Positions 1 to 12,184 of a stretch of DNA of 64,000 bases are shown piece by piece (within the stretch, counting starts at the first letter, position 1; the number at the start of each line of letters is the position of its first letter). The stretch comes from Ascaphus truei. Taxonomy: Eukaryota > Chordata > Amphibia > Anura > Ascaphidae. The translations under genes were made by a program, and so were the position numbers. Under the pieces are notes generated by a model, which was not told where the DNA came from, did no database searches, and saw only the letters and a program-made list of their open reading frames with translations. Location: NCBI GenBank assembly GCA_036426205.1, contig CM071579.1, forward strand, positions 22,038,603-22,102,602, given 5' to 3'.

Positions 1-3000
1 TGCAGGTCAAAGGACCCAGCCAGACACCAACTACCGGAAGATGGGAGTGAGGATTTACGTGACGTGGAAGGAGGTCATATCGAACGCCACGATGGCGAGA
101 TTGGACTTCCATTTGTTCTGAGTGTAGTGTACACAAATCACGCTTTTATCTTTGATACATAGTGAGAGCACTGTGCATCTCGTATACTTTTAAAGAAGGG
201 CATTATACTGTAGTGAGCGATGTTTGCTGTCCCTTTATCTCCCTCTCTATATTTGTGTTGTGGTGAATGTTTGGGCGCCCGAGGGGATGTCCAAGAGTCA
301 GTTCCATCTATCAACTCTTTAACACTTATACCAAGAAGGTTTCTTGTGTGTTCCAAACCTTTGGAGTGGGAGCTTGTTCATTTTTTATACGGATCACCCT
401 ATGTGTTTTCCTTTTTCCATTGCACTATAAGTTTGCATTTTTCTCTGTGTGTGAGAGATTCAACCTGAGCGGCAGGGGCAGAAAGGATTTATGTTTGGTT
501 AATTTATTGCTATATCTTCATGTAGATTTAGATCATACCACACTTTCACATACTGCTATTTACTATATTTGTGTTTTTAGTTGCACTGTTCTGTTCACTT
601 TGTTGCAATTAAAAATGTACATTAGGATTCATTATATCCAAATGACAGATGTTTTAATAAATTGCAGATACGTCTGCCCGTAGCGTTCCTTGGGATGGCC
701 GATAAGCAGATGTTGCCTTCTTTAAATAGAAAAAGGGCTCTGGTGTGAATTGAACCAATTCTTCAGGCAAAACAAACTTTCTGGAGATTTTAATAAGGTG
801 AATAACACAACCCCATGTGCCCAGGAATGGTTCTGAGGAGCAAGAAAACTAAGCTATTGCTTTAGGTTCCTATATCGGGCAACTGATGATAAGAAATGGT
901 CCTTGTTATTTTGGATCTGTTAATTTAACTATGTAGCAAACTCTCTTTATAAATGGCTCTAACATGTTAAAGCAGAAGTCCCTGCTTTTTGGATTATTTT
1001 TGCACCTTGATGGTACTTGCCCAGAATTTACCCATGGTCCCCCGACCTCCGATGACCTTTCCCGACCTTCTGAGACATTTGTCATTTTTTTGTGATTGAC
1101 ACAAAAAAAATGACAACTATGACAGTGGGGAAACCACCAATACAAAGTTACAATGTCATCTCCCGATTCTTGCCAGGTGGAGAAACTGTCTGCATCTCGG
1201 GAACTTGGGAATCCCGAGGTAAGGGCAGCACGGATCATCTCACAGGAACCTCCTGGCCCCCTGGCAAAGGGCTATGGCTGTAATAGAGAAGAGGGAAAGA
1301 GTGTTATTGCCCTCTGACGTGGGATAGCAATTAGCAGATTGGAGACCCAGTGGCTGTTCCCGTGGCCGGGTCAGATTCAAGGTCCTTCTCCCTGCTCCAA
1401 GAGTTAGAATCGTGGTGGTAGAAGAAAGTACTCTATTAAAGAAGCCATGTCAGTGAGGAATCTTCCATGTCTAAATGAAAAGGGTTGGTGCAAAGCAAAA
1501 CTGCCACCAATGGCTTCAATTTAGCTCCAGCATCACTGGTTTCCTGCTGATGAATTATCCTCATGTGTTTTAAGACACACAGTATTGATCTCATGCTGAT
1601 AGGAAGCCCCTTTGTGTTTAATGGATACTCTTCCTATTTGGTTAACTTGATTTACTACCAGGGGAACCAATCGCAAATGTATCACCTAATTTGATGCTCC
1701 ATCGATTAACTCCTCTGGCTAAATCCTTTTGCCCCAAGAGAAATATTTCCAAAGTGCTGTCCACCTTAACCCCTTTTATGCCAGAGGGGCCTCTTATGTA
1801 CTTTGTCAATATATCGTTGTATAGGGTATCTCCCTTCTATTGAGTGATAGCTCGCTGGATGCTGTGGACATACACAAAGTTAGCATGTTTGGTGTTGCAC
1901 GAGCCTGCAGCAATAAAGGATGTTGAGGGGGAAGGGAGTTCTTGCACAAGATCTTGTAACCCCATCAGTGCCTGCAAAACGTTACACTGCTGGTTCACTT
2001 AGCACTAAAAGGATTAAAGATTATATGAGTCTTGTATCAAAGTCTCCAGGCTGCAGAATCAACGCAAAATTTTTTTCCAGATTTATTAGAGAAAATGCCA
2101 TTTCTTTTAGTTTTTTTTTCTTGAAAATTTTATGTTTTGTCAGTATTACACCAGTTTTTGTGTAGGTAAATAGCTATGTTTATAGGAAATTGATAAATAC
2201 TGTACAAAAGTGGGCCATTCTCAGCCTAAGTATAGACATTGGACAACATGTAGAGAGGCTTCTAAGACTTTAATCTCTGTAGAGTTAGCTGATTTGCATC
2301 CCTGGTCCCTTACATGCATGTACTTTGTATGTTAAGTTGCTTTGAGGATAAGAGTCTCAGGGCAGAAACCCTTCACTATTTCCTAATACCATTACAAGAT
2401 TACACAGCAGTAGATAAATATGCATTTGTGCTTCTGGTCTTCACAAATCAGGAATAATTATGCCATGGCCATTGTAAATATCAAGTGTGCATTAATTATT
2501 ACAGACTTACAAATGCTTTTATAAAATCTTCACTACTTTATATGCTCAATATTTTAAAATGAAATGGAAGCACATATAGCCCAAATGTACACGTCTCCTA
2601 TTTTGCCTACCAGGATTTCCTGCTGGAAAGCTGTATGGGGGAATTGAAAACCACATCATGGAATGCGACCACAGAACACCCTAAATGTTATCCACAGAAA
2701 ACAGAGATGATATGGTTCTGGGAATAGTGGGTGAATGCAAACACCTCTCTCTTATAGTGCCACCCATGTGTAGTTTTTAGCAAGAATTTCGTAATGTTAA
2801 CATGTAAGCGACCTATCCCCGACATGATAGCCAACCCAACAATGTCTCTTGGATCACTAGAATTCCCGATGAAGCCTTCATTTAATACGCCAGGTCACTG
2901 GAAATGTAGAAAACGGTTATTCAATCCTATGGAATGCAGTTAATGTTTTAAAGTTTGAAGTGATAAAAATAGCACATATAGAATTATTTCTTATGTATGA

Positions 3001-3255
3001 GAAAGTGATCCGTTGGACAGTCACGGCCTTATAAACTAATTGCAAAGCACGAAACACACAGGTACAGTGGTAATTGATGGAGATAAATGACTAGAACCTA
3101 TTTGTACACATTCATGGAACTCTAGTCTGTAGTCAAACACAATCACATTACATATCGGGGGCAATAACCTCACATTCACCCCAGGTTAAGTTGGAATAAG
3201 AAATATTTCTCTCTTGCTAACTTTGTCACTCCAAAATAAGGTTCTCTGGGGGGGG
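1..3255. other. No gene or repeat recognised
   Basis: I see no supported gene here. The open frames are short and overlap on both strands without protein-like composition. AT content is high, with short homopolymer runs and no long inverted or tandem repeat that I could find by eye. It may be old unique sequence or repeats too decayed to recognise. Confidence 0.5.
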
Positions 3256-3313
3256 ATCCACAGAGCTTTGGTAAATCTGAGCTACTAACGTGACGTTATC
3301 TAAATAGGTAATG

Positions 3314-3913
<600 letters not shown>

Positions 3914-3941
3914 CTAAATAGGTAATGTACAAAGCTAAATA

Positions 3942-4618
3942 CAGCTCAACCCTGTTATAACGCGTTCCGTTACAACGCGAATCCGCTTATAACGCGATGC
4001 AAGCGTGGCTCCTAATTGTTTTGTAAGTAATGTGGATGTTTTCTTTTGAACTTTGAACATGTGATATACATATATACAGCATATATAGTACCATGCAAAT
4101 CTTCCTACCATGCTGTTTTCCGATGCCACCTCCCCCGGATTCCCTCTACCCTGCCCCCTCCCCTCCCCTGCCCCCAACCCCAGGCCATATCTAGTCTTAC
4201 CTGTACCCTGCAGGGGTGACCAGGGCGTTCCAGGTCCCAGGTGGCAGGGAGCTGGATGTCTCTAGATGCTTCTGTTGTCCACTCCAGGGGTGGGCAAACT
4301 TTTCCTCCTGCCAACCCCTCCCTGCTCACCTCCCGGCTCACGCCCCCCCCCACCTCCTCAGCTGCGGCATTAAATGACGCCATGGCAACGTAACGTCACG
4401 TTTCCTCTCTCTCCCAGCCAGAAGCTGATGGCAGAAGCAGGGAGAGGAGAGTGCTGCCAGCTGCTGCCGGGTAAGTCCTGCGTGAGGGTGCTGCTGCGGT
4501 GCCGGGCCTGGGATAGATAAGAGAGTTATCAGGAACCCCTGATGGGTACAATTCTCTCGCTTATAATGCAATGTGATTCTTTGGACCCCAAGCACCGCAT
4601 TATGATGGGGTTGAGCTG
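3942..4618. mobile_element. Tigger-like (Tc1/mariner) MITE, copy 1
   Basis: The ends are inverted (CAGCTCAACCC at the left, GGGGTTGAGCTG at the right) and are flanked by TA, the target duplication of Tc1/mariner elements. Subterminal 'TTATAACGCG' repeats are typical of Tigger-type elements. There is no transposase frame. An internal GC-rich block starting at 4285 is a nested hAT-type MITE. A shorter copy lies at 35485-35714. Confidence 0.8.
4285..4500 (+). mobile_element. hAT-type MITE (hAT1), 3' end missing
   Basis: It begins with the terminal motif CAGGGGTGGGCAAACTTTTC shared with the copy at 15822. It continues with a C-rich run and the 'AAATGACGCCATGGCAACG' type of internal sequence found in every copy here. 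The matching right terminus (GCACCCCTG) is not seen before the host Tigger-like MITE resumes, so this copy is truncated. Confidence 0.65.
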
Positions 4619-4661
4619 TATATGGAAAACCAATGGCCATTAGTGATCTCATTAGCATAGC

Positions 4662-4745
4662 GTAACGTCATGTCCAGGACATATTTGAAAATGAGAGATA
4701 ACTCTATGCATTACTTCCTGGTTAAAACATTTTATAAATAAATGT
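4662..4745 (+). mobile_element. CR1/L2-like LINE 3' tail fragment
   Basis: About 80 bp matching, in the opposite orientation, the LINE tails at 26440 and 46563: 'GTCCAGGACATA', then 'GAAAATGAGAG', 'ATTACTTCCTGG', and a short AAAT tail. It is only the 3' UTR end, a normal product of 5' truncation. Confidence 0.7.
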
Positions 4746-5328
4746 CAATTTAGCACTGCTTTGCGCTAGTTTCAAATAACAGGCCGTTAAGCCTGTCTTA
4801 CCAAAAGATGGCGTTACTTCCATGCAGACCCTGAATACGTGTTAAATCAGACCTACCTGTGGTCTTACACTTACCCAGACCCGTCTCAGGGTGTGGGTGT
4901 GAGTAACGCCGCCTTTATCTCTGACCTACAGTAACTAACGTAACATTAAATCCCTGCGGTAGCTATACCGTAGCTCTGGGGATCGGCGCTGTTACAGGGA
5001 ACGCCTCTTTTGCATATTATTAACACTAACGTACATTATAGTAACGCAAGGGCTCGTTACGGCTGAAAACAGCACTTCCCCAGATCCCCGTTAGCACTTA
5101 ATAAAGAGTCTTTAAAACACTAACAGAGCTCTGTGGATGTAACTCTTGATGCTGTGAAATATAAAATAGATACAGATCAGTGGCTGTCTTGCTCCGTGGA
5201 ATCTTGAATGACCTCATGGGGGCGCTTCTTCACTACATGCAGTAGATGCTTTGATAATGGTGATATGACCCAAATGCCATTCATCCCAAATTTAAGTAAA
5301 GGTTCTGCCCAGCAAAGGTTCCTTAACG

Positions 5329-5537
5329 AAGGGGTGGCCAACTCCAGTCCTCAAGGGTCACCAACAGGTCAGTTGTTCAGGATATCCCTGCTTCAGGACA
5401 GGTGACTGAGCCTCTTATTGAGCCACCTGTGCTGAAGCTGGGACCGATTGAACCACCTGTGCTGAAGCGGGAATATCCTGAAACTTGACCGTTGGTGGGG
5501 AAGGAAGGGGCTTGAGGACTGGAGTTGAGCCCCCGTG
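5329..5537. mobile_element. hAT-type MITE (hAT2), complete copy
   Basis: The terminal inverted repeats read GGGGTGGCCAACTCCAGTCC at the left and the inverse of GGACTGGAGTTGAGCCCCC at the right. Internal 'CAGGATATCCCTGCTTCAG' and 'GAGCCACCTGTGCTGAAGC' motifs recur in the other copies (22811, 25034, 27415, 36800). The flanks CCTTAACG and CGTTAACA agree at 6 of 8 positions, fitting an aged 8-bp hAT duplication. Confidence 0.75.
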
Positions 5538-6190
5538 CGTTAACATATTATTCTAAATTAGAAATTCTAAAATCCCAGGAAAGGTAGCAGTGCCCATCCT
5601 TTTTTTTAAAGTCGACACCAGGTCTGGTGTATACTCTAATCACTCATTACTGAATTTCCTTTACAAGCTTTTAAATAAATAAATAAATCTCGTCATAATT
5701 TAGAAACAATGATTAGGGTGCCAGATTCAGGTGCAATCATTCTAGAACACGTTGGAGAGAACACACAGGCAATCACTATGGTTTAATTGTTTTTCCTTTC
5801 CTTTTATAGGTCACAGGCTTTGCCACTAATGCGCAACTATAAATGTAATGATATCGGCATGTGCTTTATAGGGTAAGAAGGGAATCAAATGGCTCCCAAT
5901 CTCTCCCAGGAAGAGATTTGGGCCCATGTTTAATAAGTGGTGCTATTCCACAAGACAGCTGCCACCCTTTTCCCATGTGTTTTATGAAACTAAGCGTAGT
6001 CAAACTAAATATGGGTCATACACATAGGAAGCACCTAAAACCTGTAACCCCAAAACTCACCCGTTGTGCGGTGGGTGCTGCCATTCATCAACAAATATGG
6101 AGCACTATATACAACTCAAAATCACATAATCCATTACAGGATCACCTATTGCTGCAAAAACTGCACCTATCCCATGTTTACCTACTAGTT

Positions 6191-6545
6191 AGAGGTGGGC
6201 GAAAAAGTCAAAACCCCTGCGCTTTCCAATCACAATCCATTGCACGGTGTGAAACCCGTCGGCGTATTGTTCCAGTTTCAATCCGTGCCGATTAATCCAT
6301 AACCGCCATTGGATACAATAGCGGGTGTATTCTACCAACCCAATCCATGGATTCCGTAATCCGTTGGGGGATTTTAAGAATCTGATCTGCGGATAGGTGA
6401 ATCCGTGGGTTGGATTTTCTGGGATTAAAAAAATCTGGAAAAAAGCGAATCGCCCTTTTCAGATGGATCCGCTGAAATCCGCAGATCAAAGGAACCGGCA
6501 GACCCATGGTGGATCCATATCCGCCCCAAAAATTTGCAGATCTCT
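6191..6545. mobile_element. 'AGAGATGGGCG' MITE, first of twin copies
   Basis: It starts AGAGGTGGGCGAA and ends near GCAGATCTCT. The interior is rich in 'AATCCG' and 'GGATT' words, as in its neighbour and in the element at 57005. ACT(C)CTAGTT-like sequence occurs before, between and after the two copies, suggesting they share a target site. The roughly 8-10-bp flank would fit hAT, but I cannot assign the superfamily. Confidence 0.5.
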
Positions 6546-6554
6546 ACTCCTAGT

Positions 6555-6974
6555 TAGAGATGGGCGAATTTTGGGGGCTGATTTGGATCTGAAGCAGATG
6601 GACCGGTTCCTTTTGGTTCTCGGATTTCAGCGGATCGATGTAAAAAAAGGACGATTCGCTTTTTTTGCGTATTATTTATTATTATTACCAATACACTCCG
6701 CGGATTCAGCAGCCCGTGGACGGATTTGAAAAATTCATTCTGCGTATTCAGCAATCCGTTGGCGACTTCTTTAGAATCTGCCAACAGATTGAAGAACCCG
6801 CAGAGTGGATTCTACAAATCCGTCCACGGGTTGTATACAATGGTGGTTCTTGATGAATCCACGTGGATTGAAACCGCCCAAATCTGTTTGCGGAATTTAC
6901 ACCACGAAACAGATTTTGGGGGTAGCATCAGCGAAAATCCAGGAAACGGATTTGAGTATTTTCGACCATCTCTA
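6555..6974. mobile_element. 'AGAGATGGGCG' MITE, second of twin copies
   Basis: It begins AGAGATGGGCGAATTT and ends CGACCATCTCT, a clear inverted pair of ends. It lies about 10 bp from the first copy. Several overlapping open frames on both strands result from the repetitive 'GGATTC/GAATCC' composition and are not genes. Confidence 0.6.
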
Positions 6975-6989
6975 CTCTTAGTATTATTT

Positions 6990-8768
6990 TGATGTCCCCA
7001 GTGCCTAATTGTTGGCTGCATTTGTTGGAGCATTGCAATGGATACTTACTTAGCACTCCTGCCCCTCTCACCAAGTCTTACTTGGTCTCCCAAGGAGTCC
7101 TGAAGCCTGATACATTTCCATGGGATTTCTACTCTGCAGATTACTTCATTGAATGCCACTAAACACCTGAAATGTCTCCTCGTGTGACACTTGCGGTCTG
7201 CTGTTGTTACACCTGTTCTTTCTTTGTCCTGTCCTGGAGTGAGGACATCTGCAGAGACTTTCTTTTGCTTATCAACTGGCTCACAGCAGGGAGGATACAC
7301 GTGGCATGTTCATTATATTAGCCTTCAGAATGAAGAACAATCAGCAAGTGTAAACTCCAGAGCAAGAGGCAACTGTACATCACTACCTGCTGTTCCAGCT
7401 CCGGGGACTGGTGAATAAATAATAAGACATTTTTCTGAATGAAGCATTAAGGTTATTACTAGTTTATATTATAGGGTAAATAGATTTTATACTACAACCC
7501 CATCAATCTGATTACAGGTTCATCATTATTTTCATGCAGTATGGTGACCAGGATAGGGTTGGCTTGTGTTGGACTCTTGGGACAGTGGTGAATGTGTCCA
7601 TCATGGTTCTGGGAAAAGATGTGCAGATCTTTACTGGTGGTCACCTGTGCGTTCACTTGTGTTTTGTTACCAGAAGGTGTAGGTAAAGTCAGCTTAACTG
7701 CACACTTCCCACAACCCCATGGAATCATCACTGACTGGGCTTTCTTAACACACAACTCAATGGTGAACCGTTGATATGGAAACAAGCTTGTACTCAATGC
7801 TCAGTTTTAAACACAACAACTATGGTTCTTTTCCATTTATAAATTTAAATGTCCTTTTGTGACATAGGTTGCCACTTGTTCAAGTAGATAGAGCTGCAGC
7901 AAGGAAACAATCAGATATGTGATTCTCTTCAAAACAACGAGCCAGTCATAGAGAGAATAAAAAGCTTTTATGTTTATTAATATTTCGCTGCACTAAAAGA
8001 CACTTAGAATCAACCGGCTCTTTATTCCTGAGAAACTGGTTGCTCTCACAGCACTGCAATCACTGGTGCTTTGTGTTACAATTACAGAGGGGGCACCTGC
8101 CAATTCTGGGCCCTCAACATGAACATAGTAACTAGAAACTAAGTGCCCTGAATCTTTACTGACCTCCTCTATAACAGGGACTTATCACTGTTTGAGAGAA
8201 TCTGCTTCTAAATCCAGCAGTGTGCTGGTTAATTGCACACAGGCAATCAACCAGACTCCACCTGGCTGATTAGGACTCTTTGAAAAAACCCGATGTGAGA
8301 AACAGGAGAGAGATTCCGTAACTCACATTTGGGCTGATACAGATTCCTCCATGTGTTCGTGATTTGAAAGAAAACTAAGGGAGAAATATAGTGCAACAAT
8401 GCCAGCAACTGTTAAAGGCTAACACTGTCTGGAACCATAAAACAATGACTCACATGACTACACAAAGACACACAACAAGACAGACATGGGACAAACAATG
8501 ACAAGGCTGAAAAGATATAAGAGCTGATTTAATAGAAAATAAAACAATAAAATGATGATGGATGATTGACAAGAAAGATCGCTGGTCCGGTAGGTTAAAA
8601 CCGAAACCCTACTCAGATAGAATAGGTGATAAATTCAGGCAATGAATAACGGCCGCCACAGAATACACAGTCCTCCTCCGGTCACATCGGAGCTTCCATA
8701 GACCTGCACCTTTGCTTCACCGCGTTCCTCGGGCGGATGTTCCGGCACTGGGAGGCGGGCCTTGGGGA
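6990..8768. other. No gene recognised
   Basis: Mostly unremarkable sequence. The minus-strand frame around 7492-7797 has ordinary amino-acid composition but I recognise no domain, and its flanks do not look like exon borders. The block from about 8100 to 8350 has a somewhat LTR-like texture, without identifiable ends. Confidence 0.4.
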
Positions 8769-8907
8769 GGAAGGTACTTCCTGCTTCCAATTCACTCCTG
8801 ACACGCTGATCTCATCAATCTCGTCAAACAAGATCTGAGAATTGCCCTACGCGTTTCGTGCGCGAGATCAGCGCATCAGGAGTGAATCGGAAGCAGGAAG
8901 TAACTGC
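8769..8907 (-). repeat. Fold-back with hammerhead-like loop (8.8 kb)
   Basis: Arms of about 45 bp ('TACTTCCTGCTTCC...' and its inverse) enclose a loop. The minus strand of the loop reads CCTGATG, a TGCGC/GCGCA hairpin, then CGAAACGCGTAGGG. This resembles the hammerhead layout CTGANGA-stem II-GAAA, but here the 'GA' before stem II is lost. The potential cleavage triplet would be GTA. Confidence 0.55.
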
Positions 8908-9014
8908 CACCTAACCCCACTGCGTCATTTGATGCAGCGCAAGGTAAGGATAGGGCGCAACAACAGAGGAGAGCAGGCAGGGGGGACAAAGCAAAAAAAG
9001 TTTGCTCACCCCTG
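8908..9014 (+). mobile_element. hAT1 MITE, right-end fragment
   Basis: It ends AAAGTTTGCTCACCCCTG, the inverse of the hAT1 left end, and carries the 'GTCATTTGATGCAGCG' and 'GGAGAGCAGGCAGG' words shared with the copies at 23550 and 36414. The left half is missing; the fold-back lies where it should be. Confidence 0.65.
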
Positions 9015-9052
9015 GTGTTAAGTGTCAGCCATGGAGCAACTCATATGAAGGT

Positions 9053-9269
9053 AGACCTCGTTATCCAACGTTTCACTTTACAATGAATGGCATATCCAAT
9101 GCTTTACAATGCAACCCTACGAGCTGTTTTTCTATGCCGGAATGAGTTATCTGACGCCTGAATGCGTTATCCGACGCTCACCGCCACTGATTAACATGGG
9201 ACTCACTTTACAACGGTTTCACTATCCAACGCTACCTCCAGAACGGATTCCATTGGATAACCAAGGACT
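9053..9269. mobile_element. Tigger-like MITE, second type
   Basis: The ends are inverted relatives (AGACCTCGTTATCCAACG, and the inverse of GGATAACCAAGGACTG). The interior repeats 'TTATCCGACG' and 'TTTACAACG', the texture of non-autonomous Tigger/mariner elements. It differs from the family at 3942 and 35485. Confidence 0.6.
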
Positions 9270-9274
9270 GCCTG

Positions 9275-9600
9275 TGCTTCGTTAAGCAGGTGTGTTTTAA
9301 GTTGGGTCTTAAAGGTGGATAGAGAGGGTGCTAGTCGGATATTGAGGGGGAGGGCATTCCAGAGGTGTGGGGCAATCAGTTAGAAAGGTTTAAGGCAGGA
9401 GGGAGCTTTGGATACAAAGGGGGTAGAGAGAAGACATCCTTGAGCAGAACGCAAGACTTGGGATGGTTTATAGCGAGAAATTAGGGCTGAGATGTAAGGA
9501 GGGGCAGAAGAGTGTAAAACTTTAAAAGTGAGGAGGAGAATTGAGTGTGAATATCTATGATGCAGGCCCTGAGGGGCACGTATGGTGAAGGGAGAGGGGG
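9275..9600 (-). mobile_element. LINE-like 3' coding remnant
   Basis: Read on the minus strand, the stretch resembles the end of a CR1/L2-type ORF2: a 'LWNALP'-like segment followed by a 'SLSTFKT.LKTHL'-like segment, in frames broken by stops. No reverse-transcriptase core is present. The assignment rests on my memory of how these proteins end, so family level only. Confidence 0.4.
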
Positions 9601-10594
9601 TTTGTGAACATTTAAAAAATTTTTATTGTGTTGATCCTTGATAATATGAGACAGTCAAACACAAAACAAATTTTTCAGAAGCACATGGGTGTCAGGTTCA
9701 GACGACATCACGTGTAACCACATATGGGAATAACTTTTAGGCTAGTCCAGCAATTCTATCGCGCCATCCAAAAAACGGTTTGTAAAGTGTTTGTTTTTCT
9801 CTCTCCCATTAAATATTTCGGAAAATTGTAAAAAAAAATAAAAAGTTTAAAATAGAACAATGATTGCCATTCTGCTTACTGTTCCTCTAAGTATTTCCTG
9901 GCACTGTGTTGTTAACAAAACCTAAACATTTATGCTCTTCATTTTTTTTTATTATGCAAAGATTGACATAGTTAATTGCTGTGCAACCTGCTTATGATTT
10001 GATTCCTGGCATTCCCGTGATTAAATTGGGTGCATTAAAGTACTGTTAAATGACAACCCCAGCTGAAGTATAGGTGGGTGTGAAAAGATGACTAACCCTA
10101 ATTGGAGATAATATTTGCCGATTATTTTGTGTGCTATAAATGGACATAGTTAACTGTGAATTGCAGTGAGGAACATTAATTCTGCATCTGTGATCCATTT
10201 GAATATTTTTCCTGAATTATTATTGCTAGATACAATTTTTTTGTGCACAAAAACAGCAGTGTCAATACTGGAGATAAAAACTAAAAGAAATTGCGAGCAA
10301 ACCAATAATTGTCATTTTTGGTTGACTTGAGAGTATCATGGTAAAAAGGGGTACCATATATTTTTGAATTTATACATATAGTATTTCTAATTTATTATTA
10401 AACAAACATATCGAACAACCCAGACAACCACTTGACTGAGGTGTTCCCTCTGATGCAGAGAAAATCCACTTTATTAGGCTGGTAGTACTATACAGGTAGT
10501 GAACCTGCCAGACACTTTAAAACTTAACTTTTAAACTTAACTTTTAATTAACCATTTAATTAAAACATAAAGGACTTCCTCTAAAAGATTATAT
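9601..10594. other. AT-rich sequence, no gene recognised
   Basis: No supported frame. The block from about 9890 to 10260 is AT-rich with TTAATT and ATTA-type words and no recognisable repeat, a texture seen in vertebrate conserved non-coding elements. That is only an impression and needs alignment. Confidence 0.35.
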
Positions 10595-11632
10595 GTGTAA
10601 CCCCCATATGGCCTTTTAGGGGTTAATGGTCCAGACTCATATAGAGAGAGATACTTTTCCTATTACACAGGATTGGGGGTGAGTCAGCAGATGCTAAGCC
10701 CTGCCCTCCCTGTGTTGCCTGGAGACAAAGACATCAGAGAGAGTATAAATAGGAAGGTGATGATTCTAGAGGTTAGGTTCCTTGAGGGGTGAGAGTGGAG
10801 GAGCCTCAGTGTATATAGTTAAGAAGTATGTTACTGAGTATATAGGACAGGGCCCATTTATTATGTTCTAGTTAAGGACACTGTCCCTTCGGATAGGGTC
10901 CTGGAAGATGGCTAAGGTGAATCCAGTAGTTGACAGAAGAGGAGCCATGCACGCCACAGAAGTCCCTTTGAGGGGGATCCCAGGGTGGATCATCTCTACA
11001 GGCTGATCCACACATGCCTCAGTTACAGTCTGTCTAGATGCGGAAGTTCAGAGACAGGACAGGGATGTAGATCTCCTATCTATATTGAGTCGGCCAGGGC
11101 CCGAGAAGGGGCCCATAGTAATGGACGTTATGTAGAACGGGGACAGGTCAATTAAATAGGATCCAGTAAAGTGTCCAGACCTCCCTGAGGTGTTAAGTGA
11201 GGGCGTCAGTGGTAGAGACAAACCACATGAAACTGAGTACTCGTATACGTATGGTGTATGGTGTATGGAACAGAGGAGTCCTCGTAAAAATGTTGTTTGT
11301 ACTACAACAGTTCCTGGCGCCCATCATTTCAATCTTTGCTACCTCATCGCCCAGCCGCATGATGCCTGCACCCTGATAAGGTAATACCATCTGAGTAGCC
11401 ACTAATAGAGACATAAGGAAAAATGCGGGCACTCAGTAAAAATGCAAAATGATCTTATCTGCCGGTGCTCCAATCCACAGAGGCATCCAAGGTCCCAAAC
11501 GATCAACAGTGAAGCAGAAAATGAGATGGGCACACGGACTTGCTAAATATCAGAATTTATTGTGCCAGATACTCTAGCCACTAATAGAGACAATCATTTA
11601 AACTCCTTAGGAGCCAGGCAGGAGCGGTTACA
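10595..11632 (+). repeat. LTR-like block (TGTAAC...GTTACA ends)
   Basis: It begins TGTAACCCCC and ends GGTTACA, giving the TG...CA inverted tips expected of an LTR, and has a TATA-like 'GTATAAATAGG' near 10745. No reverse transcriptase or gag frame adjoins it, so at best it is a solo LTR. I could not identify a convincing target duplication. It contains a nested 161-bp insertion. Confidence 0.35.
11414..11574. mobile_element. 161-bp insertion with 18-bp target duplication
   Basis: The perfect direct repeat TAGCCACTAATAGAGACA occurs at 11396-11413 and 11575-11592 and encloses 161 bp. The length of the duplication fits target-primed retroposition (SINE-like). No Pol III A/B boxes or poly(A) are obvious in either orientation, so the class is open. 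Confidence 0.6.
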
Positions 11633-12076
11633 TGTAAAAAAAGAAATAATCTTTGGTGAACTATAGATACACTATTTTGGATAAAAAGTTATAAGTATAA
11701 TAGTGCAAATTTTTAAAATCAAAAGAACTGAGAGAACAGAGTGCCGAACGTTGAAACAGTTGCTAATTCTTGATCTCATGCTACCAATGTTTGTAATTAG
11801 CGATATGTACAAATGTAAATTCAATAGCTATTAAAATGTAATAGACATGAACTTTCACATGTTATTTCTATACTGTGTTACAGAATGCACACGAGCTCTC
11901 AAAGTTGGTAGTGTTGAAGATAATTGGGATATTTGGGGATTTTAGGGTAGAAGTGCTGATAGAGAAAAGAAGCAAAGAATCCAAAATCTATTGGAAAGTA
12001 ACAAAAAAACAGTAGTGAAAAAGTGCCAGAATTCACATATCGCTATAACATGGGAGAGCCGGGGCTCTGCAAGTGT

Positions 12077-12184
12077 GCTGACTACCCGCTCTGAATCTCA
12101 GACCTCATGGTGTGTGATGTCACAAAAGACTTCTTGCGTGATGACGCACACCACGAGGTCTGAAACTCAGAGCGAGTAGTCGGC
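12077..12184. repeat. Short fold-back (12.1 kb)
   Basis: Arms of about 38 bp (12077-12116 and 12147-12184) with the core word 'CTCAGACCTC' and its inverse enclose a 30-nt loop that contains TGATGTCA and TGATGACG. It resembles the tips of fold-back MITEs. Terminal ends beyond the arms were not recognised. Confidence 0.6.

Noticed and set aside
7492..7797. 101-residue minus-strand frame as a gene
   Set aside because: A plus-strand frame overlaps it, no domain is recognised and no exon borders fit.
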